DNA from: VAZQ01 sp963840535
GTDB lineage: Bacteria > Pseudomonadota > Alphaproteobacteria > Rhizobiales > Xanthobacteraceae
Reading direction: 5' to 3'
Length of the DNA stretch: 64,000 nt
Assembly: GCA_963840535.1 (NCBI GenBank)
Contig: CAWIZJ010000043.1
Location: 62,001-126,000 of the forward strand
Positions within the stretch are counted from its first letter, which is position 1. Every line of letters begins with the position of its first letter. Below, one piece after another: positions 18,726-27,664 of the stretch. The position numbers were made by a program, and so were the translations under genes. The notes below the pieces were generated by a model. That model saw nothing but the letters and a program-made list of their open reading frames with translations, did no database searches and was not told the DNA's origin.

Positions 18726-19186
18726 GCGACGACGGTCGTGTCCTGAAAGCTCCCGAACCACCCGACCGCCAGATCGTTGCCCTGCCGCGCGACGGTGATG
18801 GTACCGTCCGGACAACGGCCGCCCTTGTCGGCCTGGCCCTTGGTGATGACCTCGACGAAGAAGACGTAGGATTTCGACGAGCCGGTACGGGTGAGCTTCC
18901 CGACGCAGTCGAGGTCAGGATATTTGGTCTCCGCTCCTCGCGCGGTGATCGCGATCTCGAACTTGTAGGGCGTTTGGCTGCCGACCTGACTGAGCTCGCC
19001 GACCCAGGTCCCGGTCACGTTGGGCCCTGCCGCCGCAGCCCCCTTCTTGCCTTTCGGCGTCCCGGCCGGCGGGTCTTCGGGAGCGGGGGGGAATTGCGCG
19101 GTCGCAGGCACAATGGCTGCGACGACCGCGAGAGCCAGTGCGGCGACGAAGTAGCGGAATGCTTTGTAGCGGACACCCTTGGGCAT
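18701..19186 (-). CDS. Secreted protein of unknown function
   Basis: The 161-residue product begins with a basic N terminus and a hydrophobic segment (FVAALALAVVAAIVPATAQF), a clear signal peptide. A Pro/Gly/Lys-rich linker follows, then a likely beta-rich domain with GTWVGELSQVGSQTPYKFEI and two cysteines (DLDCVGKL, GGRCPDGT). The GTWxGxL start resembles small lipocalin-like or extracytoplasmic rhizobial proteins, but I cannot name a family. It converges on the ATP12 gene and is divergent from pccB. Confidence 0.7.
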   Translation of the reverse strand: MPKGVRYKAFRYFVAALALAVVAAIVPATAQFPPAPEDPPAGTPKGKKGAAAAGPNVTGTWVGELSQVGSQTPYKFEIAITARGAETKYPDLDCVGKLTRTGSSKSYVFFVEVITKGQADKGGRCPDGTITVARQGNDLAVGWFGSFQDTTVVAYGALKKK

Positions 19187-19302
19187 GTCTTGCTCCCCTC
19201 GAAAACTCTTGCGCGGAGGAAAGAGTCAAGAGGAAATCTTAACCTCAAAAACCGATGCATGCTATGGATTTTGCGCCGGTGGTGAGCGGGTAGCGGGCGG
19301 CC

Positions 19303-20835
19303 ATGAAGGACATTCTCGAAAGGCTCGAGGAACGCCGGTTGCGGGCGCGCAAGGGCGGCGGCGACGCCCGGATCGACGCCCAGCACAAGCGCGGCAAATT
19401 GACCGCGCGCGAGCGCCTCGAGCTGCTCATGGACAAGGGCTCGTTCGAGGAATTCGATACCTTTGTCGAGCATCGCTCGGCGGAGTTCGGCATGGAAAAG
19501 AGCCGGATACCGGGCGACGGGGTGGTCACCGGTTGGGGCACGGTCAATGGCCGCACCATATTCGCCTTTGCAAAGGATTTCACCGTATTCGGCGGCTCCC
19601 TCTCCGAGGCGCATGCCCAGAAGATCATCAAGATCCAGGACATGGCCATGAAGGGACGCGCCCCCATTGTCGGCCTGTTCGACGCCGGCGGCGCCCGCAT
19701 CCAGGAAGGCGTGGCGGCGCTCGGCGGTTACGGGGAGGTTTTCAAGCGCAACGTCGTGGCTTCCGGCGTGATCCCGCAGATTTCCGTCATCATGGGGCCG
19801 TGCGCGGGAGGCGACGTCTACTCGCCGGCCATGACCGATTTCATCTTCATGGTGCGCGACACCAGCTACATGTTTGTCACCGGTCCCGACGTGGTGAAGA
19901 CCGTCACCAACGAGGTGGTTACCGCCGAAGAGCTCGGCGGCGCCTTGGTGCACACGTCGAGATCCGGAATCGCCGATGGCTCCTACGAGAACGACGTCGA
20001 ATGCCTGCTGCAGATGCGCCGGCTCATCGACTTCCTGCCCGCCAACAATGAAACCGGCGTGCCGGAATGGCCCTCGCACGACGATATCGACCGCGCGGAA
20101 AAATCGCTCGATACCCTGATCCCCGACCACCCCAACAAGCCCTACGACATCAAGGAGTTGATCCTCAAGGTCGTGGACGAGGGCGACTTCTTCGAGCTGC
20201 AGGAGGCGTTCGCCAAGAACATCGTCACCGGTTTCGGCCGACTTGCCGGTCGCACCGTGGGTTTTGTCGCCAACCAGCCGATGGTGCTGGCCGGCGTGCT
20301 CGACATCGATGCATCGCGCAAGGGGGCGCGCTTCGTGCGGTTTTGCGATGCGTTCGGCATTCCGATCGTCACCTTCGTGGACGTGCCGGGCTTCCTGCCC
20401 GGCACCAACCAGGAATACGGGGCGCTGATCAAGCATGGCGCCAAGCTGTTGTTCGCCTACAGCCAATGCACGGTGCCGCTCGTCACCGTGATCACCCGCA
20501 AGGCATTCGGCGGTGCCTATGACGTGATGGCATCGAAGCATGTCGGCGGCGACGTCAACTACGCGTGGCCGACCGCACAGATCGCGGTCATGGGTGCGAA
20601 GGGAGCGGTCGAGATCATCTTCCGCGCCGATCTCGGCGATGCCGAGAAGATCGCCGCCCGCACCAAGGAGTACGAGGACCGCTTCCTGTCGCCGTTCGTC
20701 GCCGCCGAGCGCGGCTACATCGACGACGTGATCAGGCCGCATGCCACGCGCGCCCGCATCATTCGCGCCCTCGCCATGTTGCGGGGCAAGCGGGTGGAGG
20801 TCGCGGCCCGCAAGCACGACAATCTGCCGCTGTGA
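19303..20835 (+). CDS. pccB: Propionyl-CoA carboxylase beta (carboxyltransferase) subunit
   Basis: The beta subunit transfers carboxyl from carboxybiotin to propionyl-CoA. The 510-residue sequence has the full family course: KGKLTARERLELLMDKGSF (with KR in place of KG), IVGLFDAGGARIQEGVAALGGY, MGPCAGGDVYSPAMTDF, then PFVDVPGFLPGTNQEYGALI-type and RKAFGGAYDVMASKH. The C terminus ends HDNLPL. The matching alpha subunit gene is at 38.4 kb. Acetyl-CoA or another acyl-CoA substrate cannot be excluded from sequence alone. The frame is intact. Confidence 0.95.
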   Translation: MKDILERLEERRLRARKGGGDARIDAQHKRGKLTARERLELLMDKGSFEEFDTFVEHRSAEFGMEKSRIPGDGVVTGWGTVNGRTIFAFAKDFTVFGGSLSEAHAQKIIKIQDMAMKGRAPIVGLFDAGGARIQEGVAALGGYGEVFKRNVVASGVIPQISVIMGPCAGGDVYSPAMTDFIFMVRDTSYMFVTGPDVVKTVTNEVVTAEELGGALVHTSRSGIADGSYENDVECLLQMRRLIDFLPANNETGVPEWPSHDDIDRAEKSLDTLIPDHPNKPYDIKELILKVVDEGDFFELQEAFAKNIVTGFGRLAGRTVGFVANQPMVLAGVLDIDASRKGARFVRFCDAFGIPIVTFVDVPGFLPGTNQEYGALIKHGAKLLFAYSQCTVPLVTVITRKAFGGAYDVMASKHVGGDVNYAWPTAQIAVMGAKGAVEIIFRADLGDAEKIAARTKEYEDRFLSPFVAAERGYIDDVIRPHATRARIIRALAMLRGKRVEVAARKHDNLPL

Positions 20836-20899
20836 CGCGGCATCGGATCCCGGCATGGCGTTGCCGGTCAGCAGAAGGCTCGTCGGTCCGTCCGGAGGT

Positions 20900-21682
20900 T
20901 CACCCGCCGGTCATTCGCCAGATGAGGCGCACCAGGCTGGTGAGAGCGAGCGTCGCGACCACGACAGCGACCATGATCATGAGCGTGCGAGCCGGCAGAA
21001 TGCGGCTGAGAATGCCCGCCAGCGGTGCCGCCAGTGCGCCGCCGACAATGAGGCCGAGAACCACGAGACCGTATGCGGATAGGTCGAGCGCAGTGAGGAA
21101 TGCGAGTGAGATCGATATCGTGACGAGGAACTCCGCCAGTGACACCGACCCGATGCTGTGGCGTGGCTGATCACCACGCGCGATCAGCGAGGTGGTCACG
21201 ATCGGCCCCCAGCCCCCGCCGCCCACCGCGTCGAGGAAGCCGCCACTGGCGCCGAGCGGGACGGTAGGGATCATCCGCTCCCGCTGGGCAGCGGTCTGCG
21301 TGCGCGCCTTCTTGCCGACCAGGATGCGCCGCGCGATCACGGCGGCCATGGTGAGGAGATAGACCGTGACGAAGGCCTTGACCACGTCCTCGGGAAGCTC
21401 GACCAGAACATAGGCGCCGAGCACCCCGCCGGCTATTCCGGCAGGCGCGAGCCGCTTGAACAAGGCCCAGTCGACGTTTCTGTTCCAGACGTGCGAAGCT
21501 CCGGCGAGCCCGGTGGTGACGATCTCGGCGGCATGAACGCTCGCGCTGGCGAGCGCCGGTGGCGTGCCGGTCGCAAGCAGCGCCGAGGTGGCGATCAAGC
21601 CGTAGGCCATGCCGAGCGCGCCATCGATCAATTGTGCGGCGAAGCCGAGCGCGACATAGAACAGGATCTCGGTCGAGAACAT
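20900..21682 (-). CDS. TSUP (TauE/SafE) family membrane transporter
   Basis: The 260-residue protein has about seven to eight hydrophobic segments and the duplicated TSUP motif: IDGALGMAYGLIATSALLATG in the first half and GASGGFLDAVGGGGWGPIVTTSLI in the second. TSUP proteins move sulfite, sulfonates or other organic anions across the inner membrane. It is divergent from the cyclase-family gene, with 98 bases between the starts. Confidence 0.9.
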   Translation of the reverse strand: MFSTEILFYVALGFAAQLIDGALGMAYGLIATSALLATGTPPALASASVHAAEIVTTGLAGASHVWNRNVDWALFKRLAPAGIAGGVLGAYVLVELPEDVVKAFVTVYLLTMAAVIARRILVGKKARTQTAAQRERMIPTVPLGASGGFLDAVGGGGWGPIVTTSLIARGDQPRHSIGSVSLAEFLVTISISLAFLTALDLSAYGLVVLGLIVGGALAAPLAGILSRILPARTLMIMVAVVVATLALTSLVRLIWRMTGG

Positions 21683-21737
21683 GTCGTGCTCGTTTCAGTG
21701 GACCGCCGCGGTATCGAAGTAGTTGCAAACGCGATGA

Positions 21738-21767
21738 AACTGAAACCTGATAGTATAACCTTCAGTT
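21738..21767. promoter_or_regulatory. Inverted repeat between the TSUP and cyclase genes
   Basis: AACTGAA at 21738-21744 and TTCAGTT at 21761-21767 form a perfect seven-base inverted repeat around 16 bases that include TAGTATAAC. It ends just before the strong AGGAGGA ribosome site of the cyclase gene. It could be an operator for the divergent pair or a 5'-leader stem; no regulator gene is adjacent. Confidence 0.35.
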
Positions 21768-21780
21768 CCAGGAGGACCAC

Positions 21781-22851
21781 ATGAACCTTCTAGCGGCCGG
21801 TACTCGCAGGTTCCTTCGAGTCTGTGAAATGGCATGCGCGCTCGCCCTCTGCCTGCATTCGGTCGCGGCGCAAGACCGTCCGCCCTGGCCGTCCGGCGAC
21901 GAGATCGGCATGGCCAATACGCTCGGCCCTGCCACCTGGCAGCGCTGTGCATCGCATCTCGTCCGCGCCGATGCGAAATCCTACGAGCTGTCGCACGTGC
22001 GTTCGAACACCATGCCGCAATCCCCGTTCGCAGTTCCGCTGCGGGAAAACGCCAGGCCGACCGTGGGCATCCAGGGCACCAGGCATGCTTTCAACGCGGA
22101 CGAAACCGTCAGCGGCGATCCCGGCCAGCAGGGCACGCAGATGGACGCGCTCGGGCATTTCGCCGTGCTGCCGGAGCCATGGGACGGCAAGGGCGAGCTG
22201 CCGTCCGGCAATGCGACCTACTACGGCGGCTACAAGCAGAGCGACGTCAAGCCGACGCCGAGCTCTCCGCTGCGCAGGCTCGGCATCGACAAGGTACCTC
22301 CGATCGTCACCACGGGCGTTCTGCTCGATGCCAAGGCGCATGTCGGCGGGGGCAGTCCGATGCAGCCGGGTCAGTTGGTGACGGCGGCCGACATCGAGGC
22401 GATGCTCAAGGCGCAGGGCCTCGAAAGCCGAGGTCTCGTGGCCGGCGACGTGCTCTACATCTACACCGGCTGGGGCGATCACTGGAAAGACCCGGACACG
22501 GAGAAATTCTACTACACCAAGGGTCCCGGCCTTTCCTACGACGCGGCCAAGCTGATCGAGCAGAAGAGGATCGTGCTGGTGGCGCTCGACAATCCGTTTA
22601 CCGATCCGGTGGCTGAAGGTTTCCTGCAAGGCAACGCGCCGCCGGCGGCGGGCACCCCCGCCGGCCTGCCGTTTGCAATCCACCACCACAATCTGACGGT
22701 GGCGGGCATTCACAATATCCAGAATGCCAATCTTGGCGCGCTTGCCGGCGACAAGGTCTGGCTGTCCTGCACGATCATCCTTCCGCTGCGGACGCAAGGC
22801 GGCTCGGGATCGCCGGTGCGGCCGGTCGCGATCGGCGCACCGGCGAGGTAG
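21781..22851 (+). CDS. Secreted cyclase-family (kynurenine-formamidase-like) metal hydrolase
   Basis: The 356-residue protein belongs to the PF04199 cyclase family, which hydrolyses cyclic amides or esters with a bound metal. A hydrophobic N-terminal segment ends CLHSVAAQDR, suggesting export. The family body has GDEIGMANTLGPATW, the metal-site region GQQGTQMDALGHF, and later FAIHHHNLTVAGIHNIQNANL. The usual HxGTHxDxxxH shape is recognisable with Gln in place of one His. AGGAGGA lies five bases before the ATG. The substrate is unknown. Confidence 0.85.
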   Translation: MNLLAAGTRRFLRVCEMACALALCLHSVAAQDRPPWPSGDEIGMANTLGPATWQRCASHLVRADAKSYELSHVRSNTMPQSPFAVPLRENARPTVGIQGTRHAFNADETVSGDPGQQGTQMDALGHFAVLPEPWDGKGELPSGNATYYGGYKQSDVKPTPSSPLRRLGIDKVPPIVTTGVLLDAKAHVGGGSPMQPGQLVTAADIEAMLKAQGLESRGLVAGDVLYIYTGWGDHWKDPDTEKFYYTKGPGLSYDAAKLIEQKRIVLVALDNPFTDPVAEGFLQGNAPPAAGTPAGLPFAIHHHNLTVAGIHNIQNANLGALAGDKVWLSCTIILPLRTQGGSGSPVRPVAIGAPAR

Positions 22852-22910
22852 AACGGGACGCGGTCACCTCATTGCGTCGTAAGACGTCGTGAGTTGCGAT
22901 GGAGGAGACG

Positions 22911-23881
22911 ATGAAGAGAGCCATCTTTCTGCTGGCGGCTGCCGTCCTCGTTGGCTCCGCGCCCGTCGCATCGGCAGCCGACTATCCGACCAAGCCGATC
23001 ACCCTGATGATCGGTTTCGCGCCCGGCGGTCCGAGCGACGTGATGGCGCGTATTCTGACCAGGAAAATGGAGCAGGTGCTCAAGCAGCCGCTCGTGATCG
23101 AGAACCGGGCGGGGGCGGGAGGCGGCATCGCCGGAACCGCGGTCGCGCGCGCGACGCCGGACGGCTACACCGTGCTTGTTGGGCACCGGCAGCCTGCTCG
23201 CGATCAACGTCAGCCTCTACAAGAACCTCGGTTATGACCCGGAAAAGGATTTCGAGCCGATCACCCTGATCGGGACGCAGACCAATGTGCTCTACGCGCA
23301 CCCCTCGCTTCCGGCGAAGTCGATCGCCGAATTGATTGCACATGCGAAGGCCAATCCGGGGAAGCTCAGTTTCGGCTCGGGGGGAAATGGCACGCCGGCT
23401 CATCTCGCGGGCGAGCTCCTCAAGATCGAAGCCAAGATCGACATCACGCATGTTCCGTTCCGCGGCACCGGTCCGGCGTTGCAGGCCGTCATCGGCGGAC
23501 ACGTGCCGATGGCGTTCAATCCACCCTCGCCGCTGATCCCACACATTCAGAGTGGCGCGATCCGTCCGATTGCGATCACGACGCTCGCGCGCACCGCGGT
23601 GCTGCCGGAGGTCCCGACCATCGCCGAGTCGGGATTTCCGGGCTTCGAGGCGACGACCTGGCATGCCCTGGTGGTGCCGGCGGGCACGCCGAAGGAGGTG
23701 GTCGCCGCCCTTCATCGCGCCAGCACTGCGACGCTGAACGACTCCGGAAGTGCGCAAGGCGCTGACCGATCTCGGCATCGACGTCGTCGGCGGGACACCC
23801 GAGGAGCTCCGCGGCTATCTCAAGTCGGAGATTCCAAAGTGGGCGGTGCTGGTGAAAGCCTCCGGCGCCAAGGTCGACTGA
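22911..23881 (+). CDS. Bug/TctC-family tricarboxylate-type binding protein (two frame changes)
   Basis: Bug proteins are periplasmic binders of small carboxylates and often lack a membrane partner nearby. The ATG at 22911 follows GGAGGAG. The signal peptide ends VASAADYPTKPI, followed by APGGPSDVMARIL and NRAGAGGGIAGTAVA. A G-run indel near 23178 changes the frame to GTGSLLAINVSLYKN; a second near 23745 leads to PEVRKALTDLGIDVVGGTPE and the end GAKVD at 23881. Two one-base insertions give a 322-residue protein of normal length. Ligand unknown. Confidence 0.88.
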
Positions 23882-23894
23882 CCGGACAGGTGCG

Positions 23895-24152
23895 ATGCAT
23901 ATCCTCATGCTCACGGTCGGCGGACTGATGCTGCTCGCGGTGTTCTATTTCGGCGCCGGTATCGTCGGGAGGACCGGGCCGGCCGGCGCCGCGATCTTCA
24001 TCTGGTTCTGGCTCGTGCTCGCACTCGCCAATGGCGCAGTCGGCGTCCTGCACGCCGGCATTCCGATCGTCAACGAGATCGGCGCGCTCGTTCCGATCTT
24101 CGGCATCCCGGCCTTGGCGGCATGGTATCTCGCCTACCGGCATGGTCGTTGA
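23895..24152 (+). CDS. Small inner-membrane protein
   Basis: The 85-residue product starts 13 bases after the Bug gene and has three hydrophobic segments (LMLTVGGLMLLAVFYFGAGIV, IFIWFWLVLALANGAVGVL, GALVPIFGIPALAAWYLAY), ending with basic residues. Its place after a binding protein gene suggests co-expression. It does not match the TctB or TctA sequence as I know them, so I give no function. Confidence 0.65.
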   Translation: MHILMLTVGGLMLLAVFYFGAGIVGRTGPAGAAIFIWFWLVLALANGAVGVLHAGIPIVNEIGALVPIFGIPALAAWYLAYRHGR

Positions 24153-24224
24153 TCGCGCGTCGATCAACGCGCCGGCGGACCGGCTTTCGATTGCCAAGGC
24201 CGGGCCAAGGCGTATGTTCCGGGG

Positions 24225-24981
24225 GTGATGCCGCCAGCGACGACTTTGCCGACCCGCGACGTCGTGGTCGTTCACAGCTCTGATCTGCATGTGGATCATG
24301 ACTATACGGCGCGCTTGCATGGAGGGGACGGCACGGCCGGCCTCGCCGGCGTATTGAGCGCGGCGGTGCGCGTCGGGGCGGATGCTGTCCTGCTTGCCGG
24401 CGATACCTTCGATTGTCATCGCCTGCCGATCGATCTGCTCGATCGGGCGGCCGCGGTCATTGCGGCGGCACCATTGCCGGTGGTGCTGTTGCCGGGCAAT
24501 CACGATCCGGCAGTGCCGGACGCCGTCTATCGCCACGGCGCCTTGGCCGCGCTCGAAAATCTTCACGTGCTCGGCGTGACCCACGATGAAGCCATCGCCT
24601 TCCCGCATCTCGGTCTCGAGATCTGGGGGCGGCCGCACCTGGATTACGGGGATATGATTCCGTTCGAGCGACCGCGACCGCGCTCCACCCGTTGGCAGAT
24701 CGCGATGGCGCACGGGCACTACGTGCCCGTTCCCGACCGAACGACCCGGTTGCGCCCTTCCTGGCTTATCGGCGACGACGAGCTCGCGGCTACCGCCGCT
24801 GATTATGTCGCCCTCGGGCACTGGAATCGGGCAGCCAAGGTGGGCAGCGTCGCCGCCTACTATTCGGGCTCGCCGGAATATTCCGGCACGGTCAACGTCG
24901 TCCGCCTGGGCGTTACCGGGAAGCGTCGCGGTCGTACGTGCCGAACTCGCCATCGCCCGGGAGCCCTCGGCGGTCGCGTAG
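24225..24981 (+). CDS. Calcineurin-like metallophosphoesterase (one frame change)
   Basis: All five metal-site motifs are present: SSDLHVDH, LLAGDTFD, LLPGNHDPAVPD, MAHGHYVP and ALGHWNR. This is the SbcD/MRE11-like or general phosphoesterase fold. After YSGTVNVVRLGVTG near 24918 the frame changes at GGG; removing one G gives SVAVVRAELAIAREPSAVA and TAG at 24981. The corrected length is about 251 residues, without the long C-terminal domain of SbcD and without a nearby SbcC. It may be a stand-alone phosphodiesterase. Confidence 0.85.
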
Positions 24982-25077
24982 CGGCTCGCTCGCCGGCTAC
25001 GCGGCGTCGTCCAGGCCGCACATTCCGGTCGGGCACCCCGGTCGCTCCGCCCGGGGTACCGAAGTCGATGAGAGCCG

Positions 25078-25326
25078 CTACCTGCCGGGCGATGGCGGGA
25101 CAGTGGGAGGGGTCGGCTTCGGCGCCATCCCGGTCGTCGCGGGCGGGCTGACATCGGTGCTGGTGGTGCGGGTGGCTTCGCTGCTGGTGAAAATCAGCGC
25201 CAGGATCGCGATGATGAACAAGGCGCCGGCAATCCATCCCCAAGGGGTAGGGGAATCCGTCCCGGGCTGGATTTCAGTCCTGTGCTCCAGGTTCATTCGT
25301 CGCTCGAAGTCTCGGGGGTCCGTCAT
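25078..25326 (-). CDS. Small single-pass membrane protein
   Basis: From the second of two ATGs (25326) the protein reads MTDPRDFERRMNLEHRTEI, then one membrane segment WGWIAGALFIIAILALIF and a Ser/Thr/Pro-rich tail. GGGAG lies at a good distance before this ATG and too close to the one at 25332. Similar short proteins starting MTDPRD with one TM segment occur in rhizobial genomes in my memory; function unknown. Confidence 0.6.
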   Translation of the reverse strand: MTDPRDFERRMNLEHRTEIQPGTDSPTPWGWIAGALFIIAILALIFTSSEATRTTSTDVSPPATTGMAPKPTPPTVPPSPGR

Positions 25327-25445
25327 GGTCATCTCCCGTTCTGCTTCCGTGCCCGGATAACCGATTGGGCCGCCCGCAGGTTCCTCGGCGTGGAGCTCGG
25401 GGATGGCGCCACCGCCGAGCCTCGACGGCCGGCGGCCGCCGCTGC

Positions 25446-25838
25446 TCAGTCCGCGCGATCGAAGATCAGCTGGGTCTGGGTCACGATGGCGGCAAGCTTG
25501 CCGTCGCCACGGGTGATGCGGGTCTCGAGCACGATGGTGGTGCGTCCGCGATGCAGCGGAATGCAGACGGCACGGGCCACATCGCCAAGTGGAACGGCGG
25601 CAAAGAAATTGGTCTTGCTCTCGATGGTCGCCGTGCGGCCGCCGGCAGGCAGGCTGCTACCCGCGGTCATGCCTCCGAGCGTATCGCCCAATGCCATGAC
25701 GGCGCCGCCATGCAGCACGCCACCGCGGTTGCACAGCTCCTCGCGTACCGTAAGCTCGGCCTCGGTGCGCTCTGACGAGCGGTGGAGAACGTTCACTCCG
25801 AGCAGCCTGGTGAAGGATGGCAGGTCGGGAATTGCCAT
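25446..25838 (-). CDS. PaaI-like hotdog-fold thioesterase
   Basis: The 130-residue protein has the hotdog thioesterase signature NRGGVLHGGAVMALGDTLGGM, followed by TIESKTNFFAAVPLGD and a C-terminal beta region ending LIFDRAD. PaaI-type enzymes hydrolyse acyl- or aryl-CoA esters in the cytoplasm. It stands alone on the reverse strand. Confidence 0.85.
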   Translation of the reverse strand: MAIPDLPSFTRLLGVNVLHRSSERTEAELTVREELCNRGGVLHGGAVMALGDTLGGMTAGSSLPAGGRTATIESKTNFFAAVPLGDVARAVCIPLHRGRTTIVLETRITRGDGKLAAIVTQTQLIFDRAD

Positions 25839-26031
25839 TGTAGCTCTCTTGTCGTTGGATCGACGTCATAGCATGTCGCGCGCGCCGCGCGCGCCGGGAT
25901 GGCGGCCCTCGTTGCCTTGCATCCGGCAACCCTCGCTCGGGGCGATTTTCTCCCGCGCATTGGGTGGGGTCTCTTCCAAATTCGACGCCCGTTTGTATGC
26001 TGGCGCCATGCCCAACGGTGGAGGAATCGCA

Positions 26032-26310
26032 ATGCGCTTCCCGGTGACTGCGGCGGCAATGCTGATGGCCGCGGTGACTTCGGCGTCAAACATTCCGGGC
26101 GCCTACGCCCAGAGCTGCCAACAATTGTGGGTTGAGAGAAACTCCTACTACAAAGCCCGCGGCTATTGCTTCAAGTCCGCACGCGCCATCGCCTATTTCG
26201 GTAATGGCGGCTGTTTCGTCGGCGACGAGCGTCACCTGCGATTGACGCCTGCCGAACGAACCCGCATCGCCCAGATCGGCCAGCTCGAGCGCGCCTATGG
26301 CTGCAACTGA
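26032..26310 (+). CDS. Secreted YARHG-domain-like small protein
   Basis: The ATG at 26032 is preceded by GGTGGAGG. The 92-residue product has a signal peptide ending GAYAQS, then CQQLWVERNSYYKARGYCFKS and RAIAYFGNGGCF, the cysteine-and-aromatic pattern of the YARHG-like extracellular domain, ending LERAYGCN. This domain is common in short exported rhizobial proteins and its function is not known. Confidence 0.8.
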   Translation: MRFPVTAAAMLMAAVTSASNIPGAYAQSCQQLWVERNSYYKARGYCFKSARAIAYFGNGGCFVGDERHLRLTPAERTRIAQIGQLERAYGCN

Positions 26311-26413
26311 CAGGATCGCCGCGAGGATCGTGTGGCGCTCCAGCGGACTGGAGACGATTCGAGCAGGCTTGATTGCGTCCGCGAAATCGGCTTCCACTGC
26401 TGCGGCCTGCGCT

Positions 26414-26490
26414 GCGCTCGTAGCTCAGCTGGATAGAGCACCAGACTTCGAATCTGGGGGCCGGGGGTTCGAATCCCTCCGAGCGCGCCA
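26414..26490 (+). tRNA. tRNA-Arg (anticodon TCG)
   Basis: The 77-base gene folds fully: acceptor GCGCTCG with CGAGCGC, D-stem GCTC/GAGC, anticodon stem CCAGA/TCTGG with loop CTTCGAA (anticodon TCG at 26448-26450), T-arm with TTCGAAT, and CCA encoded at 26488-26490. It would read CGA codons. Genes of accessory character begin right after it, and tRNA-Arg 3' ends are frequent integration sites. Confidence 0.97.
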
Positions 26491-26616
26491 ATAAAATCAA
26501 TGACTTAGCCGTTTTCGAATTTTCGAACGATAGGGCAGGGAGGCTAGGCTAACCACCGGCTAACGCGAGGCGAGGGTGCAATTAGTGATCAAGAAGAGGA
26601 AAGGCGGGCCGAGGCA

Positions 26617-26766
26617 TTGGTCGACAAAATAACTGAGGTCGTAGTTGGAGAACTTGAGGATCTTGAGTCGCATCGCAGGCGTGGGTCGGACGCAGGCCGG
26701 GATCGGCTGATCGCATTGGCGGAAAAGCATTTAGCTGAACTGTATGAGCACAGGGGCGAGAAGTAA
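26617..26766 (+). CDS. Possible short acidic/helical ORF after tRNA-Arg
   Basis: A frame open from about 26553 to TAA at 26764-26766 reads SDQEEERRAEALVDKITEVV and GELEDLESHRRRGSDAGRDR, ending HLAELYEHRGEK. It looks like a helical protein end. The only start codon in a reasonable place is TTG at 26617 (49 residues), with no clear ribosome site. It may be the remaining 3' end of a gene cut off near the tRNA. Confidence 0.3.
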   Translation: MVDKITEVVVGELEDLESHRRRGSDAGRDRLIALAEKHLAELYEHRGEK

Positions 26767-26907
26767 GAAGCCAAGGGTAATAAGCGGGGCGCTCTCGTTT
26801 GCAACCTCGCGCTGACACTTCTTCCAATTGCGGTCAGAACTCTTGGCCGGAGCTGGTGTGGCTGCTCCCTTCGTATGCTTTCGGCACTGTGCTATCATCT
26901 GGCCCCC

Positions 26908-27186
26908 ATGTCGTTGAGTATGCGTAAGACCGGCCTGTCCTCCCCCGCCTATGCGGATTGGTTCGATTGCGTCGTCTACGAGGGCGGTCGTGACATCGGG
27001 CGCATCTACGAGGACCGGCACACGTTGCCCGAGCTCCGCTGGTACTGGTCCATCACGATCCTCGGCGCGTGTCATGCCGGGATCTCCACGAGCGGGCGTG
27101 CGCCGACGCTCGGCGAGGCCAAGGCGCAGTTTCAGACGAATTTTCGCAAGTGGCTGGTGTGGGCGAAGCTCGAGGAAGCGGGGTAG
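26908..27186 (+). CDS. Small conserved-looking protein of unknown function
   Basis: The product reads MSLSMRKTGLSSPAYADWFD, then YEGGRDIGRIYEDRHTLPEL and RWYWSITILGACHAGISTSG, ending KLEEAG. The phrase GRIYEDRH...LRWYWSI...GRAPTLGEAKAQF recurs in short rhizobial hypothetical proteins as I remember them. An upstream in-frame ATG at 26875 would add 11 residues. It starts a tight run of four genes, three bases before the next ATG. Function unknown. Confidence 0.65.
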   Translation: MSLSMRKTGLSSPAYADWFDCVVYEGGRDIGRIYEDRHTLPELRWYWSITILGACHAGISTSGRAPTLGEAKAQFQTNFRKWLVWAKLEEAG

Positions 27187-27189
27187 GTC

Positions 27190-27387
27190 ATGTTTCAATT
27201 GTTCGCCGGGGCAGTTTTATTCGTCGCGTCCTTTGCCGGGTTGTGGTTCAGCCTCCCCGATCGCGATGGGCAGATGAAGTCCTTTGCCAAAGGAGGTGGC
27301 GATATCTGGATCGCAATTGCGGTCGCGGCCAGCGTCGGGCTCGGTGTCGGTTTCCTGATCTCGGGCATAACCGAGCTGGCGAACTGA
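27190..27387 (+). CDS. Small two-TM membrane protein
   Basis: The 65-residue product has hydrophobic segments FQLFAGAVLFVASFAGLWF and IWIAIAVAASVGLGVGFLIS separated by a short charged loop. It begins three bases after the previous gene and ends one base before the next GTG, so it is part of the same transcript. No family recognised. Confidence 0.6.
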   Translation: MFQLFAGAVLFVASFAGLWFSLPDRDGQMKSFAKGGGDIWIAIAVAASVGLGVGFLISGITELAN

Positions 27388-27388
27388 C

Positions 27389-27631
27389 GTGGCGCGCGAC
27401 AAGACGACGACGAGCGCGAGAACGCCCACGCCGCCGACCTACGCCAGTTGGAAGGACGCGGCCGCTGCGGACCTGATCCAGCGGCACGGCATCAGGACGA
27501 ACGTCCGCGAGCGCACGTGGCGCAATTTCTACATTCGAAAGCTGTCACCCACAGAAGCCGCCGATCGCGCCGCGGCCGACTACAACGCAACAAGGCCGCT
27601 GGTCGATCGCGCCGGACGTCGGAAGCGGTAG
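27389..27631 (+). CDS. Small basic protein of unknown function
   Basis: The GTG start at 27389 gives 80 residues with a Thr/Pro-rich N terminus (DKTTTSARTPTPPTYASW) and a helical basic remainder (RTNVRERTWRNFYIRKLSPTEAADRAAADY). It is packed between the membrane protein and the PLD-like gene. No family recognised; size and context suit an accessory or phage-derived element. Confidence 0.5.
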   Translation: MARDKTTTSARTPTPPTYASWKDAAAADLIQRHGIRTNVRERTWRNFYIRKLSPTEAADRAAADYNATRPLVDRAGRRKR

Positions 27632-27664
27632 CGGCCAGAGAGCGCGTAGAGGGTTAAGTCGGTC

